From Alternaria dauci (taxonomy: Eukaryota; Ascomycota; Dothideomycetes; Pleosporales; Pleosporaceae), in contig NC_091274.1 in the NCBI RefSeq assembly GCF_042100115.1, forward strand, positions 1,488,001 through 1,552,000: DNA of 64,000 bases. The letters run 5' to 3'. The position numbers and the translations under genes are program-made. The stretch's first letter is position 1, and every line of letters starts with the position of its first letter. Positions 9,339-19,746 of the stretch are shown piece by piece. The notes beneath the pieces were generated by a model. That model saw only the letters and a program-made list of their open reading frames with translations, was not told where the DNA came from and did no database searches.

Positions 9339-11834
9339 TCAGAGGTCAAAGTCATCCCAGTCTAGTACGTCTTCTTCTCGTCTGAACGATGTTGGCTGAG
9401 GTTCGTCTGATCGCACTGCCGGAGTACCTAGAACTTCAGGCTCACGTGGGACCTCTTGGCATCGTCGAAGTCCCCCAAGACCTGTTAAGACCTGGTGATG
9501 CTCTGAGAACGCACAAGTAGGTGTATCTTGCGCATTGGCAGGTCCATTGTTGATAGCTTGTTGAGGTGGCGTGACGGCTGTCGAATCTTGGAAATCATGA
9601 GTCTTTCCAGTCATGTCATTGTCTTCATCGGATGCACTCTCGTCGGATCGACAATTAGGACTGTCATGCCGTGAAACGGATTCAGGCGCCACACTAAGCA
9701 AGGAGGTTGCCCGTCTCTCTCGTAATAGACTAGAGTGCGTAGACTCAGCATCAGACTCAGATCCTGGCTCGCTGGCCGCTGGTATTGCTACCTCTGCGGG
9801 TGATGCTACATCTAGTTTATCAGGTGTGACAAACATTGATGCTCTCGAAACTGGTAGATTCGATGCACCGTGTTCATTGTTGGTTAGCGGCTCCTGGGCT
9901 ACAGCTGTCGGCGCAGATAGCGCCGCCTGATGTGCTGCAGCTCTGGCTGCAAGAGGACCAAAGTCGAATTTTGCCCAATCAATCATGTTAGGATCTGGGG
10001 TAGCCTGGGGCAACTCCTCTGGGTCTTCAAGCCAGTCCATACGGCATGTATTTGCATATATGAACCAACCAGTAGCGCCGTCGTCCGTTCGCACACCGTA
10101 AGCCATTTGGGACTCCTCACCAGTTCTGGTATCGATGTCAAAGATGCCATGCTCGTACACCACGACTATGGAACCGCTCATAATCGAGATGCAACCCCCC
10201 TCTCTCAAAACGGGAGTGGGTTCCCACGTCGTCAAGACTCGTCGATGTTCCGTCCTTGTTGTGATAAGGCTCATCCAAGTCGGTTTGTGCCCATTAAAGC
10301 GTACTGACTGCGTGTCTGGAACTCCGATGAGCTTCAGATATACTGTTACCGGAAGCAATCCTTGTTCAGTAGCGACGTGAATCTTGCCGTTGTATAGATA
10401 GAGGTCGCAGTCGTCAACAACCCTAGCAGGCTCGTTCTTCGAGGTCTTCTTGCGACCTAGATCTTCAGACGTCCAAAATCTCTTCGCAGATAAACGGAGC
10501 GCCTCTTGCCGCAGGACTAGCATCTTGCGACTAAAGACTTCTGCCTCACTCTCGTTTTCGAAAGATCTTTTCAGCTTGTCAGATGGCTTGTTCACAATCT
10601 CGAATGGATACCCGTGTTCGATAGAACGAGAACAAAGGAGGGGTATGCTGTAGGCGTCATAGGCGACGAAGGTAAGGTCTTTCCCTGGCAAGCGATTCTG
10701 ATCTGCATGCAAGTGCTGGTCATTCAGAGATCTCTTAATCTTCTCGTTCCGTCTCTTTATAGCAGCGTGGTTTACATTTGCCGTCTCTGACTTCTTTGAA
10801 CTTTTTGTCGGAATCGTGTCAATGTCTTCTAACTCGTTTTGTTTTCGCTTGTTGTGCTTGGTCGGCAGCCCATCTGCCTTGCTCGAAACTGTGCTTAAAT
10901 TTGCTGCCGCCATAGCCTCTCCGGATCTTTCAGCCCCTGCGGCTTGTATTTCAGATGCGATCTTGGCAGTGCTCTGATGCCGGATTTGGGGATTTACGAC
11001 GGTAGTTTGGATGCCGGCTTCGTCCCGCAATTCCAAAACCACAACCTCGTTGTTGGAACTGGAATGTCGCACAGAACTGGCTTCGCTCTTCTGACCCGTG
11101 ACATGTGGAGTGGATAATTTTGCACTTGCCTTTGTTGGCGGTATCCGTACGGTCTTGTGATCATCCTTCTCACTATGCGCCAGCTTAACATGTCTTGACT
11201 TCTCTGAAGCTGCGTTTGATATCGCAGCTTTGCTCGGATCAATGTGTGTTGACCTAAATCTGGTACCGCGAAACTTTCTCTTCTCTTCCTCACTCATTTT
11301 CTGGATTGTGGCGAGATCGGCGATTCTTTTGTACCCATCCTGGTCTGTATCCACCGCCGAAGTGCCTCTGTCTCGCGATGGCTCAACAACTGCAGCTGGT
11401 TGCATTTCTTCCGCTTCAGTGTGTGCCTTCTTGTAAACATGCAGCTTGTTGTCGTCATCCGCCTCTCGTTTGCGCTTTGCAGGAACCTGATCCACGCCGT
11501 CTTGAATTGCAATTCCGCGAACTCCGCCAACTTTCTGAGATGTATTTAGGTCTCCTTGGGTGGTATGAGCTGTCAGAGGGGTGCGCGACCGTTCGTTATG
11601 CCGATGGTGAGTGTGTTGATCACCTTGAGCGTCTCCCCGCTGCGGCGACATGCTCCAATTATCGCTTCGTCCGCGCATATCATGTCCTTCTTTAATTGTT
11701 TGATCTTGGGTCTGAATCGCTTTCCTTGCCTGTCCTCGGTGAGGGGGACCCGTCGTAGTCCTACGGAAGGTGTTGTGGGCGCCATGGACTGATTGTTGCG
11801 GCTTGCGCGAATTGGTATTGCGGCTTCTAGTCAT
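9339..11834 (-). CDS. Large, mostly disordered probable nuclear protein, 831 aa
   Basis: This single-exon frame starts at the ATG complementary to 11832-11834. The first 390 residues are basic and polar, rich in Arg, Lys, Ser and Thr, with several candidate nuclear localisation clusters (KRKREADDDNK, KHNKRKQ). About residues 390-620 look folded: alternating hydrophobic strands and tryptophans, including DCDLYLYNGKIHVATEQGLL and a pattern around GSIVVVYEHGIFDIDTRTG. The C-terminal 200 residues return to disordered, acidic, Ser/Pro-rich sequence ending in WDDFDL, an acidic-aromatic tail. I do not recognise the family. Chromatin or transcription-associated roles would fit the composition, but this is inference. 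Confidence 0.68.
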   Translation of the reverse strand: MTRSRNTNSRKPQQSVHGAHNTFRRTTTGPPHRGQARKAIQTQDQTIKEGHDMRGRSDNWSMSPQRGDAQGDQHTHHRHNERSRTPLTAHTTQGDLNTSQKVGGVRGIAIQDGVDQVPAKRKREADDDNKLHVYKKAHTEAEEMQPAAVVEPSRDRGTSAVDTDQDGYKRIADLATIQKMSEEEKRKFRGTRFRSTHIDPSKAAISNAASEKSRHVKLAHSEKDDHKTVRIPPTKASAKLSTPHVTGQKSEASSVRHSSSNNEVVVLELRDEAGIQTTVVNPQIRHQSTAKIASEIQAAGAERSGEAMAAANLSTVSSKADGLPTKHNKRKQNELEDIDTIPTKSSKKSETANVNHAAIKRRNEKIKRSLNDQHLHADQNRLPGKDLTFVAYDAYSIPLLCSRSIEHGYPFEIVNKPSDKLKRSFENESEAEVFSRKMLVLRQEALRLSAKRFWTSEDLGRKKTSKNEPARVVDDCDLYLYNGKIHVATEQGLLPVTVYLKLIGVPDTQSVRFNGHKPTWMSLITTRTEHRRVLTTWEPTPVLREGGCISIMSGSIVVVYEHGIFDIDTRTGEESQMAYGVRTDDGATGWFIYANTCRMDWLEDPEELPQATPDPNMIDWAKFDFGPLAARAAAHQAALSAPTAVAQEPLTNNEHGASNLPVSRASMFVTPDKLDVASPAEVAIPAASEPGSESDAESTHSSLLRERRATSLLSVAPESVSRHDSPNCRSDESASDEDNDMTGKTHDFQDSTAVTPPQQAINNGPANAQDTPTCAFSEHHQVLTGLGGLRRCQEVPREPEVLGTPAVRSDEPQPTSFRREEDVLDWDDFDL

Positions 11835-12521
11835 GGTGCTGATTGTCCGAATATGAAAATATTGCGCGATTGTGATTCAAATTGGTCGTGTGTAGATGTG
11901 AGTACAATGGAGTGGGTGAGACAAGGGCGTTGTGCGGGTCCGTTGTCGCACGCTAGTCCCTTACGCTCGACTGTTTCTGTCAACCACTTTCACTGCGACC
12001 ACTCTTTCACAGTCACATCCTCAAGGGAAGAACCTACCTCAGAACCTACCAAGGGAGGATTTCGATATTGTGAGCTCATAGTTGCGTTATCATGAGTCGG
12101 CGGATGCGACCTCTGTGGTAGGTAGGCACTGTCTGAGGTGAAGGATACTTGCAATCATACCTAATCTTGCCCACACAACCACCTACCCTCCGAAACGCAT
12201 CCGCAACATTCAGTTTACTTGATGTTCTCCATATTAGCCCTTGAGATCACAAAACGCTTCTGCTGCTCCGTAAAATCGTCGCAGGCACAGCTGCAAGCGT
12301 AAAGCTCCAAGATAGCTTCAGCAGCACGGAAATGGACACTACGCATTCTTTCGAAGCATGGCGCGAAAGATGCGTTCGGCGGTCTGTCATGCAAGAGACG
12401 TACCGGTCTTTAAGGAGGACCTTCGATCTTGCTCATCGTATCATATTCGGGCACGCTTCCTGGTTACGCCGAGTAGTTTTCTGCTTCAAAGGGCATCGTT
12501 CCCGTGGCACGTGATCGTCAG
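11835..12521. other. Intergenic, likely upstream regions of both neighbours
   Basis: In this 687-nt stretch a 60-codon ATG frame at 12332..12514 is open, but I could not join it to the downstream candidate gene with plausible splice sites. Otherwise I see nothing. Confidence 0.4.
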
Positions 12522-12942
12522 ATGACTGAACAGCCTGATAGCAAGGACCGTCCATATACCATCGAATTCTCCGTCTCAGCACTTGCAGCGGCTTCGCAGA
12601 CGCCCCTGACCGACCACGAGCAATGCCCAGATATCGCATATGTCCCTCTTGCTATTGGTGACATCCTACCCTGCTACGCTGTGTGTCTTCGATTGACTTG
12701 TCTGCTGCGCAAGGAGAAAAACCTCCATTTCTTTCATACCGATAGCACCAGAAATTGACGGCGAGGGAAAGCGGTATTGGCTCTACATCTATGCGGTTAT
12801 GCGCGCTCTTGGCATGGAAGCTGCGGAAAATTTTCAGCAGTTCGTCGAACGTCTCATGGGCCATGAAAGTGTTGTCGCAGATTGCAGCAGCTATCCATGT
12901 CTTTTGCGAACCTTGCAACCATCGGATCCGATCGAGGCATAG
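12522..12942 (+). CDS. Small two-exon candidate gene, 108 aa
   Basis: Exons 12522..12657 and 12752..12942. The intron (94 nt, GTGACA donor, CACCAG acceptor) joins two frames. The second exon reads IDGEGKRYWLYIYAVMRALG and continues with amphipathic helical sequence, which looks more like real protein than chance. An alternative acceptor six bases earlier would add two residues. The first exon may extend upstream, because the frame is open before the ATG. No domain or signal peptide was recognised. Confidence is low: both exons are short, the donor is not ideal, and there is no homology evidence. Confidence 0.35.
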
Positions 12943-14141
12943 TTTGCTGGAAGAACAGCTAGGCAGACGTAGAGCAATACGCTTAGGCTGTCATCAGCGC
13001 AATGTGACAACACACGCGCTGCGCACCTACTTTTCGCAGCCCTCGTCAATGAACGGATGTAAAGGTGAATTCGTTGACTTGATCCAATCTGTTGGCCGTC
13101 TGGAATGATGGTAAGCGGTGAGGGTACGGACATCTCGATACAAAGCAAGGAAAACTCTCAAGTTTGGTGTTCAGACGTTCAGGCAATGCGGGGTCCCGAA
13201 GCTGAACACACTAAGACTTTTTCGGAAAGCCTCACCTTGGAATCACAAGCGATCCATCTCGCAGTACTTGACGTCTGATTTCGAGTTCAGCACCTCAACA
13301 CACATGAAGAAGTCGGTCAGTAACATGCATCGTACACACCGCATCGGGTGTGAATCACATGTTTATGCGAGAGTTACGCTGCGTCTTCGCGACCCTAGCT
13401 AGCTCCTTAGCGATTTTCTTTTCCTCCGCAAACCCCCTTTACTCGAAGATCAATGCATCATTTCGTTCTACGGAACTCCCAACCGCTTCTCTCAAACCAC
13501 ATACACCGCTTGTCAGTGATTCGACCGCTTTACTATAGCTTTACTAGTTTCATTTCCCCTCTTTCCGCCTTCATGGTGACGGCAGGACATTTCTGGTGAT
13601 AGGAATGCTGATGATGTATGATGGCTGACAAAGACCTCCACATCTTGACCGAGTAATGTTTGACCATTTATTTACCGACATTCCCGTTGTTCAGCTAATA
13701 TGTATCCAGTCCGTCGTTCTGTCATTCCGCGTCGAATAAACTGCTGTCACCGCCAGATGTAAGGCAAGTACCGCCTTGATCGTGATTTAGTCCGGGCGAT
13801 GGAGGATGAACACCGCCTAGTCGAAGAAAGTTGTCAGGGCTCAAATTCTCTACAGGCACAGTCATCTGGAGGTTGCGCTAACACACCCTAGCTCAATGCG
13901 AGAGTATGTTCCTGCATAGATCAATATTACACGTGCAGTGTTGAGACAGAACGGTACGGTGCTGCAGGTGTGTTCTGCCTGCATACTACGCTTTGACTTC
14001 ATCTGAAAAGGCGATGGTGTTGTCGACACCTGTGTATAAGAAGGGAGGCATTCTCCTTTCTGTGGCAACACAACCACAAGCATCACATTCATATCATCAA
14101 CTCTCTAATCAATACACCATCACCACATCTTAATAGCTATC
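12943..14141. other. Gene-poor stretch, 1.2 kb
   Basis: Only short, overlapping, unrelated frames are present. The right end carries the promoter of the CFEM gene. Confidence 0.5.
14035..14040 (+). promoter_or_regulatory. TATA-like box of the CFEM gene
   Basis: TATAAG lies about 100 nt upstream of the ATG at 14142. It is followed by a C/A/T-rich leader with repeated ATCA and CACC, typical of well-expressed fungal secreted-protein genes. Confidence 0.4.
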
Positions 14142-14725
14142 ATGCGTTTCACACAAATTGTCACTCTTCTTTCCGTTGCTGCTGCGGCCAACGCCCAGTA
14201 CACCTACAACATCACCCAGGCAGAGAAATCGGGTAACATGGAGAAGTACAAGTGCTTGTAGGTTCAGACGTTCAGACCCTCCAGAAGCTCCTAAATCAAA
14301 GGACTAACAAGGGTATACTAGGGACAACAAGAAACTCAGCAGCTGGATGCCCAAGTGCCTTCACAAATGCCAGGACGACGCCAACCACGCTGACGGCTGT
14401 GCGCCCGATGACTTTACCTGCCACTGTATCAACTACAGTGTCTACTCTGCCGTAAGTCTTCACATTCAATCTTCTTGTTAAGTCGATAGAACATCATCTA
14501 ATATCATCGTAGAAAATTGAGCCCTGCGCTTTTCCCGCCGCTCTTGGTGGTAAGGGAACCTGCTCTTTTGAGGAACTTGGCAAGGCACGCCCCATTGTTC
14601 AAGACATGTGCAACTTCTTCAACGCCACTCTCTACGATGACTACGAAGACTGCCATATGGAGCTTAGCGAGGAAAAGACTTATGAAATCCTTGCCGAGGA
14701 GGAGGTTGGAGAGATTACATACTAG
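14142..14725 (+). CDS. Secreted CFEM-domain protein
   Basis: Exons 14142..14251, 14322..14451 and 14513..14725 give 150 aa; introns are 70 and 61 nt. Residues 1-18 form a signal peptide ending ANA. The mature part carries the eight-cysteine CFEM pattern at about residues 49, 53, 63, 70, 72, 85, 97 and 113, with the signature CxC (FTCHC) preceded by Asp67, the position that coordinates haem iron in characterised CFEM haemophores. A ninth cysteine lies at about 127. The C-terminus is acidic and has no hydrophobic GPI-attachment tail, so the protein is probably released rather than anchored. CFEM proteins act in haem or iron capture, wall function or host interaction; which applies here cannot be told from sequence. 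Neighbours give no hint. Confidence 0.85.
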
Positions 14726-16612
14726 AGAAATACCGAAGGCGAGTTAGGGAGAACATATAGTTTCAAATGATAATTGCATTAAACATGGAACAAGGTTATT
14801 GCTAACTTCATTTGCTGTTACTTCTTTACTCATCTACCTCACGTTCTTTTGCCGGATAGATTACTGGTTCATCACGTAACATGTCTCTTGTAGGAACAAA
14901 TTTTTGGTCTTACTCAATTCTCCCAAACATACGGTTGTACATACTTCTACTCCAAAGGCACATAAATTCACAGTATGTAATTTCCACTTCACACCATAGC
15001 CTCACAACCGACCTACCACGTGCTATAAATGGGCTTACTTTCCTCCATTGTGCCTGTCTCACCACAAGGCTACCTTGTCTCTAGACCAGAACTTACATTT
15101 CATGTAACTTCCTCTCAGACAACCCAACATTATATCAGAGACACACAGCGAATACGGACAAGGAGGTGGCCATCGTGGTGGCGTTTCCGGTCAAGGCAGC
15201 GGTGACGGTGGCGGTACTGGCAGCAAGTAACAATTTCTGAAGGCTGGCATCTCGATCCGTATGTAATAGTGCCTTGTCAAGTTCCGTTTCGCTGTAACAG
15301 AAGACGCATCGTACGTACGATCACTTCTCTGCGCCATGTCGAGCTTCGCATGGGAATCTATACAGTCGGCAGGTTCTTCATTGAATGGATACTCTCATTA
15401 ACGTACTCTTGCCTGGCTGTCATGGCGGCTTAGACCTTAGGCCGCTTAGAATCAGAACTCTGTTAGTCCTGCTGTCTGCGAAACTTTCAGCATGTGAGGG
15501 GTGACGCGTGAGTGGGCGGTAGTGGGATGCGACGAGAACGCGTTCAGTCCACGGGTCCGCGGAGTAGGACAGGGACCGCTTTGATTGTGATGAATGTTGC
15601 GGACATGTCGGGCACTCATCTCCCAGGAAAGTACTTCGCCGTCTGTTGTTCCGATGCCTAGAAGATGCAGCAATCCAGGATGAGCAGCGGGGTAGCGCGA
15701 TTCTAGTTAGCGTTCTTGGCAAATCCTGACGCGCTCGCGTGTGCCAAGCACCCGTTCGACCGTGTGAAGCTTTCAAGGTTGCCACAACCCCTTCATTTTC
15801 GACTTCCATTCTCAAACATCCCATCGTCATGCCTGGGCCAAAGGTTGTCGCGTCGCTATACGATCCAGTAGCTGGCTTCCGGCCTGGTCTGGCATTTTGT
15901 CCTTCCTGACTACCTAGGTAGGGTCTCCACTGGTAAGATATGCAAACTTCTACCTGAACCCGCCACATACAATTATAGGCTCAAGATCGATTGCGCTCAC
16001 TGTCTGCGCAGCAGTACTTAAGCTTGTGACCGGGAGATTAGTAGTCAGTGGCTGACCCCCTAGTGAATGGTTACTGCTGTATGCCCAGGTAGTCTTGGTT
16101 TCTTTTCTGCTCGAACAGCTAACCATGTCGAGCTTGTTCATGGTCTGTTTTAGTCCGTTCGAGGGTGTTACCCCTTTTTTCTTCTGACCTGACAGCATCG
16201 CCTCCGCATGTGTCGCCTCCAAATACCAATAGACTCGGTCGTTTTTACCCCGAGGTTAAATTGCGGAGAGGTCTTGACCTGCCTAGAAACCCTGTCGATC
16301 TACCCCACATCCGTAGTACCCACACTATCGCTATCACCTACAAGGCTCGCTAAGCATGAACCAAACTTGTTTGGGACCGCGTACATCACGTAATGGTGGA
16401 TACATTCTTGCGTGCGGGCCGGCCGACGGGTATCCTTCCATAAGCGTGATGGTAGACCGGACATTGGATGCGTCAAGGCCCGTTGCAGTCAAGCTGTAAC
16501 CGGGTATATGGGACGAAAATGCAAGTACAAATGCTTGCGCCTCGAGGCATCAGTTAGAGCGACAAGCCTTCCATTTGGTTGCGACTTCTTCCACTCTTTG
16601 CTTCATCTCAAG
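14726..16612. other. Gene-poor stretch, 1.9 kb
   Basis: No convincing gene. It includes a Gly-rich open segment at about 15149..15230, listed separately, and a 182-codon minus-strand frame (15968..15420) whose Arg/Ser-rich composition looks like chance. The right end is the leader of the lyase gene. Confidence 0.45.
15149..15230 (+). other. Gly/Ser-rich orphan exon-like segment
   Basis: After an AG preceded by a pyrimidine-poor tract, a frame reads Glu-Tyr-Gly-Gln followed by Gly/Ser/His-rich sequence and ends in a TAA. No ATG precedes it in frame. It resembles the last exon of a small secreted-protein gene, but no partner exon was found upstream in this stretch. It may be a relic or chance. 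Confidence 0.2.
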
Positions 16613-19405
16613 ATGCTGAGAGCCTTCATCGGCCTTGCTGGTCTTGTCGGCTACGCGACCGCTCAAAGCGACTCTGTCAAAGTCAAGTGGATCGATGATA
16701 CACCAGAATATCTCGCTGGCGTGACATTCGGTTTACCGTGGCCTCGTGGACAACACCTTGCGAACACTACAACCTTCACGGTATCTGGAGACGCGGACCT
16801 TCAGTCCTGGGTCACAGCCTACTGGCCAGATGGAACCTTGAAGTGGACCGGACACGCTCTGGGAGCCAGTGATTCTCCTGCCGACGAATACACAATCACA
16901 GCTTCCGGTACAGGCAATTCTTCAACCTTGAAGTTCAAGCGTCAAAGCAACGGCATCCAAGTTAGCGACTCTGGCGAGGAGATTGTTGTCAACGCCGGCA
17001 AGGTTGCAGCAACATTTCCTAAATCAGGCAATGTCCTGGTATCCGCCATCGAGGCAGGTGGAAAGACAGTCGGAACCAACGGTCATCTAGTCTTACGCTC
17101 TCAAAACGGCACGCCCGATGATGACGAAGACGGTAAACCGACCGGCATTGAGTACTACAGCTTTACCAGCAAGATATCCAACGTCACCGTATCGGAAGAT
17201 AACAGCGTTCGTACATTGGTCACAGTCAATGGGATCCATACTATCAACGGGGATGGAGCCCACGACGACTGGATTCCTTTTACCGTCCGCTTCTACCTCT
17301 ACGCCGACTCTGAAGCGATTCGCGTCATTCACACCATCATCTATGACGGAGATATGCATAAAGACTTTCTTTCGGGTATCGGTATCCGCTTCGATGTTCC
17401 CCTCGCCGAAGAGGAGTTTTACGATCGCCACATCCGAATTGCGGGTGTTGATGGCGGAATTCTACACGAAGCCGTCAAGGGCATCACCGGCCTGCGCCGG
17501 GACCCAGGTGTCGACATTCGGTCTGGACAATTCAACGGTACCGTCCTGCCGCCCAACTCTACGTGGGACCAAAGAGTGACTACTCGTCTACAGTGGATCC
17601 CGACATGGAGCGACTACCGCCTAACACAGCTATCGCCTGATGGCTTCAACCTCAAGAAGCGCACAAAGGCTGGCCAGAGCTGGGTTAAAATTCCAGGGGG
17701 TACACGTTCAGGTGGCCTGGCTTACCTAGGAGGTGCTACGGTTGGCGGTCTTGCTGTGGGCCTTCGTGATTTCTGGAAGAAGTATCCTACTAGTCTGGAC
17801 ATCTCCAATGCCGCGACCGACACAGGATCCATCACCATGTGGCTCTACAGCCCTCAGGCCGGACCTATGGACATCCGTCCATACCACGATGGACTTGGGC
17901 AAGATACCTACAAGAAACAACTGGATGCTCTGGACATCACCTACGAGGATTGGGAGGGGGGTTATGATACTCCCTACGGCCTTGGTCGGACGAACGAGCT
18001 TTACATCTACGCGTTTGACACCACACCATCTGCTGAACATCTTGCAACACTCACCAACTTCACCAACAACCCACCTGTTCTCATCGCCGAGCCCGAATAC
18101 ATGCGGGATACCAAAGCGATCGGGTCGTATTGGGACGTGCCTGGTGCTGTTGATTCCACCCAAGCGCAAACTATTGAGTCAAACATGGATTTCCTTATCA
18201 AGTTCTACGAAGACCAAATTGAGCAGCGTCGCTGGTACGGTTTCTGGGACCACGGAGATATCATGCACACATATGATAACGACCGCCATCAATGGAGGTA
18301 TGATATCGGTGGTTATGCCTGGGATAACTCAGAGCTGTCACCTGATCTTTTCTTCTGGGACTTCTTCCTGCGCACTGGTCGGGCAGATGCTTACAAGATT
18401 GCTCACGACCAAGTGCGTCACGGAGGTGAAGTTGACTCGTATCACATTGGAAACTTCACTGGGCTTGGCACACGTCACGGGGTCCAACATTGGAGCGACA
18501 GTGCCAAACAGGCTAGGATCTCGACTCCAGTCTACCGCAAGGTGTTTTACTACATCTCTGGTGGTGACGAGCGGACTGGCGACCTGGTACGCGAAGTCAT
18601 TGACGCGGACAAAGCCTTCCTTCGTGTAGACGCGAGACGCAAGGTGCGAGAGCCTGGTATTGTGTACAATCCTGATCCCGAAGCACTATTCCTCAACTTC
18701 GGAACTGATTGGGCCGGTATTGCACAAGCATACCTTATCGAATGGGAGCGTCGTGGGCCACGCTGGGAAGAATCCCGCAGAAAGCTTGTTGAGGCTATTG
18801 TGACATACCCTAAGCTCAAGAACGGATTTGCCACCGGCGAGGCATTCTACAACAGTCTTACCGGAGCCTGGGCGCCGCCGCCTACAGACCCGAACAACAC
18901 TGGCAATGTCACCGTTTCGCATTTGTCTGGTGTGTTTGGCGTGCTTGAGACCATTGATCAGCTCATGGATCATTTTGGTGCGGAGCAAAAGAATATCACT
19001 CAACCTTTCTTTGACGCGTTTCTGGACTATTGCTATTATTATGGCGCCGGAAAAGTCGAACAGAGGGCCCGGTATGGCAAGGACTTTGGCAATCTCAGTC
19101 TGATGCAGGGTCACTCCCGCTTCACTGCCTATGTAGCCAACCACCGCAACAACGCGACACTAGTCCCAAGAGTTTGGTCAGAATTCTTGGGCGATGGTAG
19201 CAAGGACGGCCTTGCGCCCGGTGCTCCGTGGGCGAGAGTAAGGATCGATGGAAGTGACGCGCTTATCCCTGTTGATGAAGCTACATGGGTCAGTACAAAT
19301 GCGGCAGCATTGTATGGTGTTGCTGGTATTGAAAATCTAGCTCTGGTTGGTCCGCCGGGTGTCAGCACTATCGGTGGTAATACTACCACAAGGAGGTCTG
19401 TATAG
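16613..19405 (+). CDS. Secreted exo-rhamnogalacturonan-lyase-like enzyme (PcRGLX/YetA-like)
   Basis: Single exon, 930 aa, from the ATG at 16613; the longer frame starts at GTG and would hide the signal peptide. Residues 1-18 are a signal peptide ending TAQ. The mature protein opens with VKWIDDTPEYLAGVTFGLPW and WPDGTLKWTGHAL, which I recognise as the N-terminal RIFT-barrel module of the PcRGLX/YetA-like family. A beta-sandwich region follows, then a long C-terminal alpha/alpha-toroid rich in Trp and Tyr (WYGFWDHGDIMHTYD and GGYAWDNSE). In Penicillium the characterised member (CAZy PL26) removes unsaturated disaccharides from rhamnogalacturonan I; the related PL42 enzymes cleave rhamnose-glucuronate linkages. 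Which substrate applies here is undecided. Many N-glycosylation sequons support secretion. It likely helps digest plant pectin or arabinogalactan side structures. Confidence 0.85.
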   Translation: MLRAFIGLAGLVGYATAQSDSVKVKWIDDTPEYLAGVTFGLPWPRGQHLANTTTFTVSGDADLQSWVTAYWPDGTLKWTGHALGASDSPADEYTITASGTGNSSTLKFKRQSNGIQVSDSGEEIVVNAGKVAATFPKSGNVLVSAIEAGGKTVGTNGHLVLRSQNGTPDDDEDGKPTGIEYYSFTSKISNVTVSEDNSVRTLVTVNGIHTINGDGAHDDWIPFTVRFYLYADSEAIRVIHTIIYDGDMHKDFLSGIGIRFDVPLAEEEFYDRHIRIAGVDGGILHEAVKGITGLRRDPGVDIRSGQFNGTVLPPNSTWDQRVTTRLQWIPTWSDYRLTQLSPDGFNLKKRTKAGQSWVKIPGGTRSGGLAYLGGATVGGLAVGLRDFWKKYPTSLDISNAATDTGSITMWLYSPQAGPMDIRPYHDGLGQDTYKKQLDALDITYEDWEGGYDTPYGLGRTNELYIYAFDTTPSAEHLATLTNFTNNPPVLIAEPEYMRDTKAIGSYWDVPGAVDSTQAQTIESNMDFLIKFYEDQIEQRRWYGFWDHGDIMHTYDNDRHQWRYDIGGYAWDNSELSPDLFFWDFFLRTGRADAYKIAHDQVRHGGEVDSYHIGNFTGLGTRHGVQHWSDSAKQARISTPVYRKVFYYISGGDERTGDLVREVIDADKAFLRVDARRKVREPGIVYNPDPEALFLNFGTDWAGIAQAYLIEWERRGPRWEESRRKLVEAIVTYPKLKNGFATGEAFYNSLTGAWAPPPTDPNNTGNVTVSHLSGVFGVLETIDQLMDHFGAEQKNITQPFFDAFLDYCYYYGAGKVEQRARYGKDFGNLSLMQGHSRFTAYVANHRNNATLVPRVWSEFLGDGSKDGLAPGAPWARVRIDGSDALIPVDEATWVSTNAAALYGVAGIENLALVGPPGVSTIGGNTTTRRSV

Positions 19406-19746
19406 GCGTGCGTGTTAAAGACAACCATACTTCTTGAAATTCACTATTACTCTTTGCTGTACTTTTGTAGTGGTCTTCTCTATCCATGTGTTGTAAAGAA
19501 GTGTCAGGAATGTAGAACTGCAGGCGCACAAGTCTCTCCCAGGGGGGTCAGACAGAGTAGTCGTCTAACTTTCCTTGATTCGATTGATATATATATTGGT
19601 CATGGGAACATGCTCACATCGAGACCGCATATTCGCCGTTAAATCTGCCCGTATCGCCAGCTTGCCTTGACTCAGCGGAAAGCTCCCAGCTTCGCTTAGC
19701 TAGCATTACGTCCCGGAACGCCTTCATCGCTATTTGCTATGTGTAT
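19406..19746. other. Convergent intergenic region
   Basis: This 341-nt stretch lies between two 3' ends and holds the untranslated 3' regions. No other element is seen. Confidence 0.6.

Noticed and set aside
15420..15968. 182-codon ATG-started frame on the minus strand in an intergenic stretch
   Set aside because: Arg/Ser/His-rich composition without hydrophobic core, signal peptide or motif; most likely chance.
17733..18629. 298-codon + strand frame inside the lyase gene
   Set aside because: It is an out-of-frame shadow of the complete 930-aa enzyme, Ser/Thr-rich with no recognisable features.
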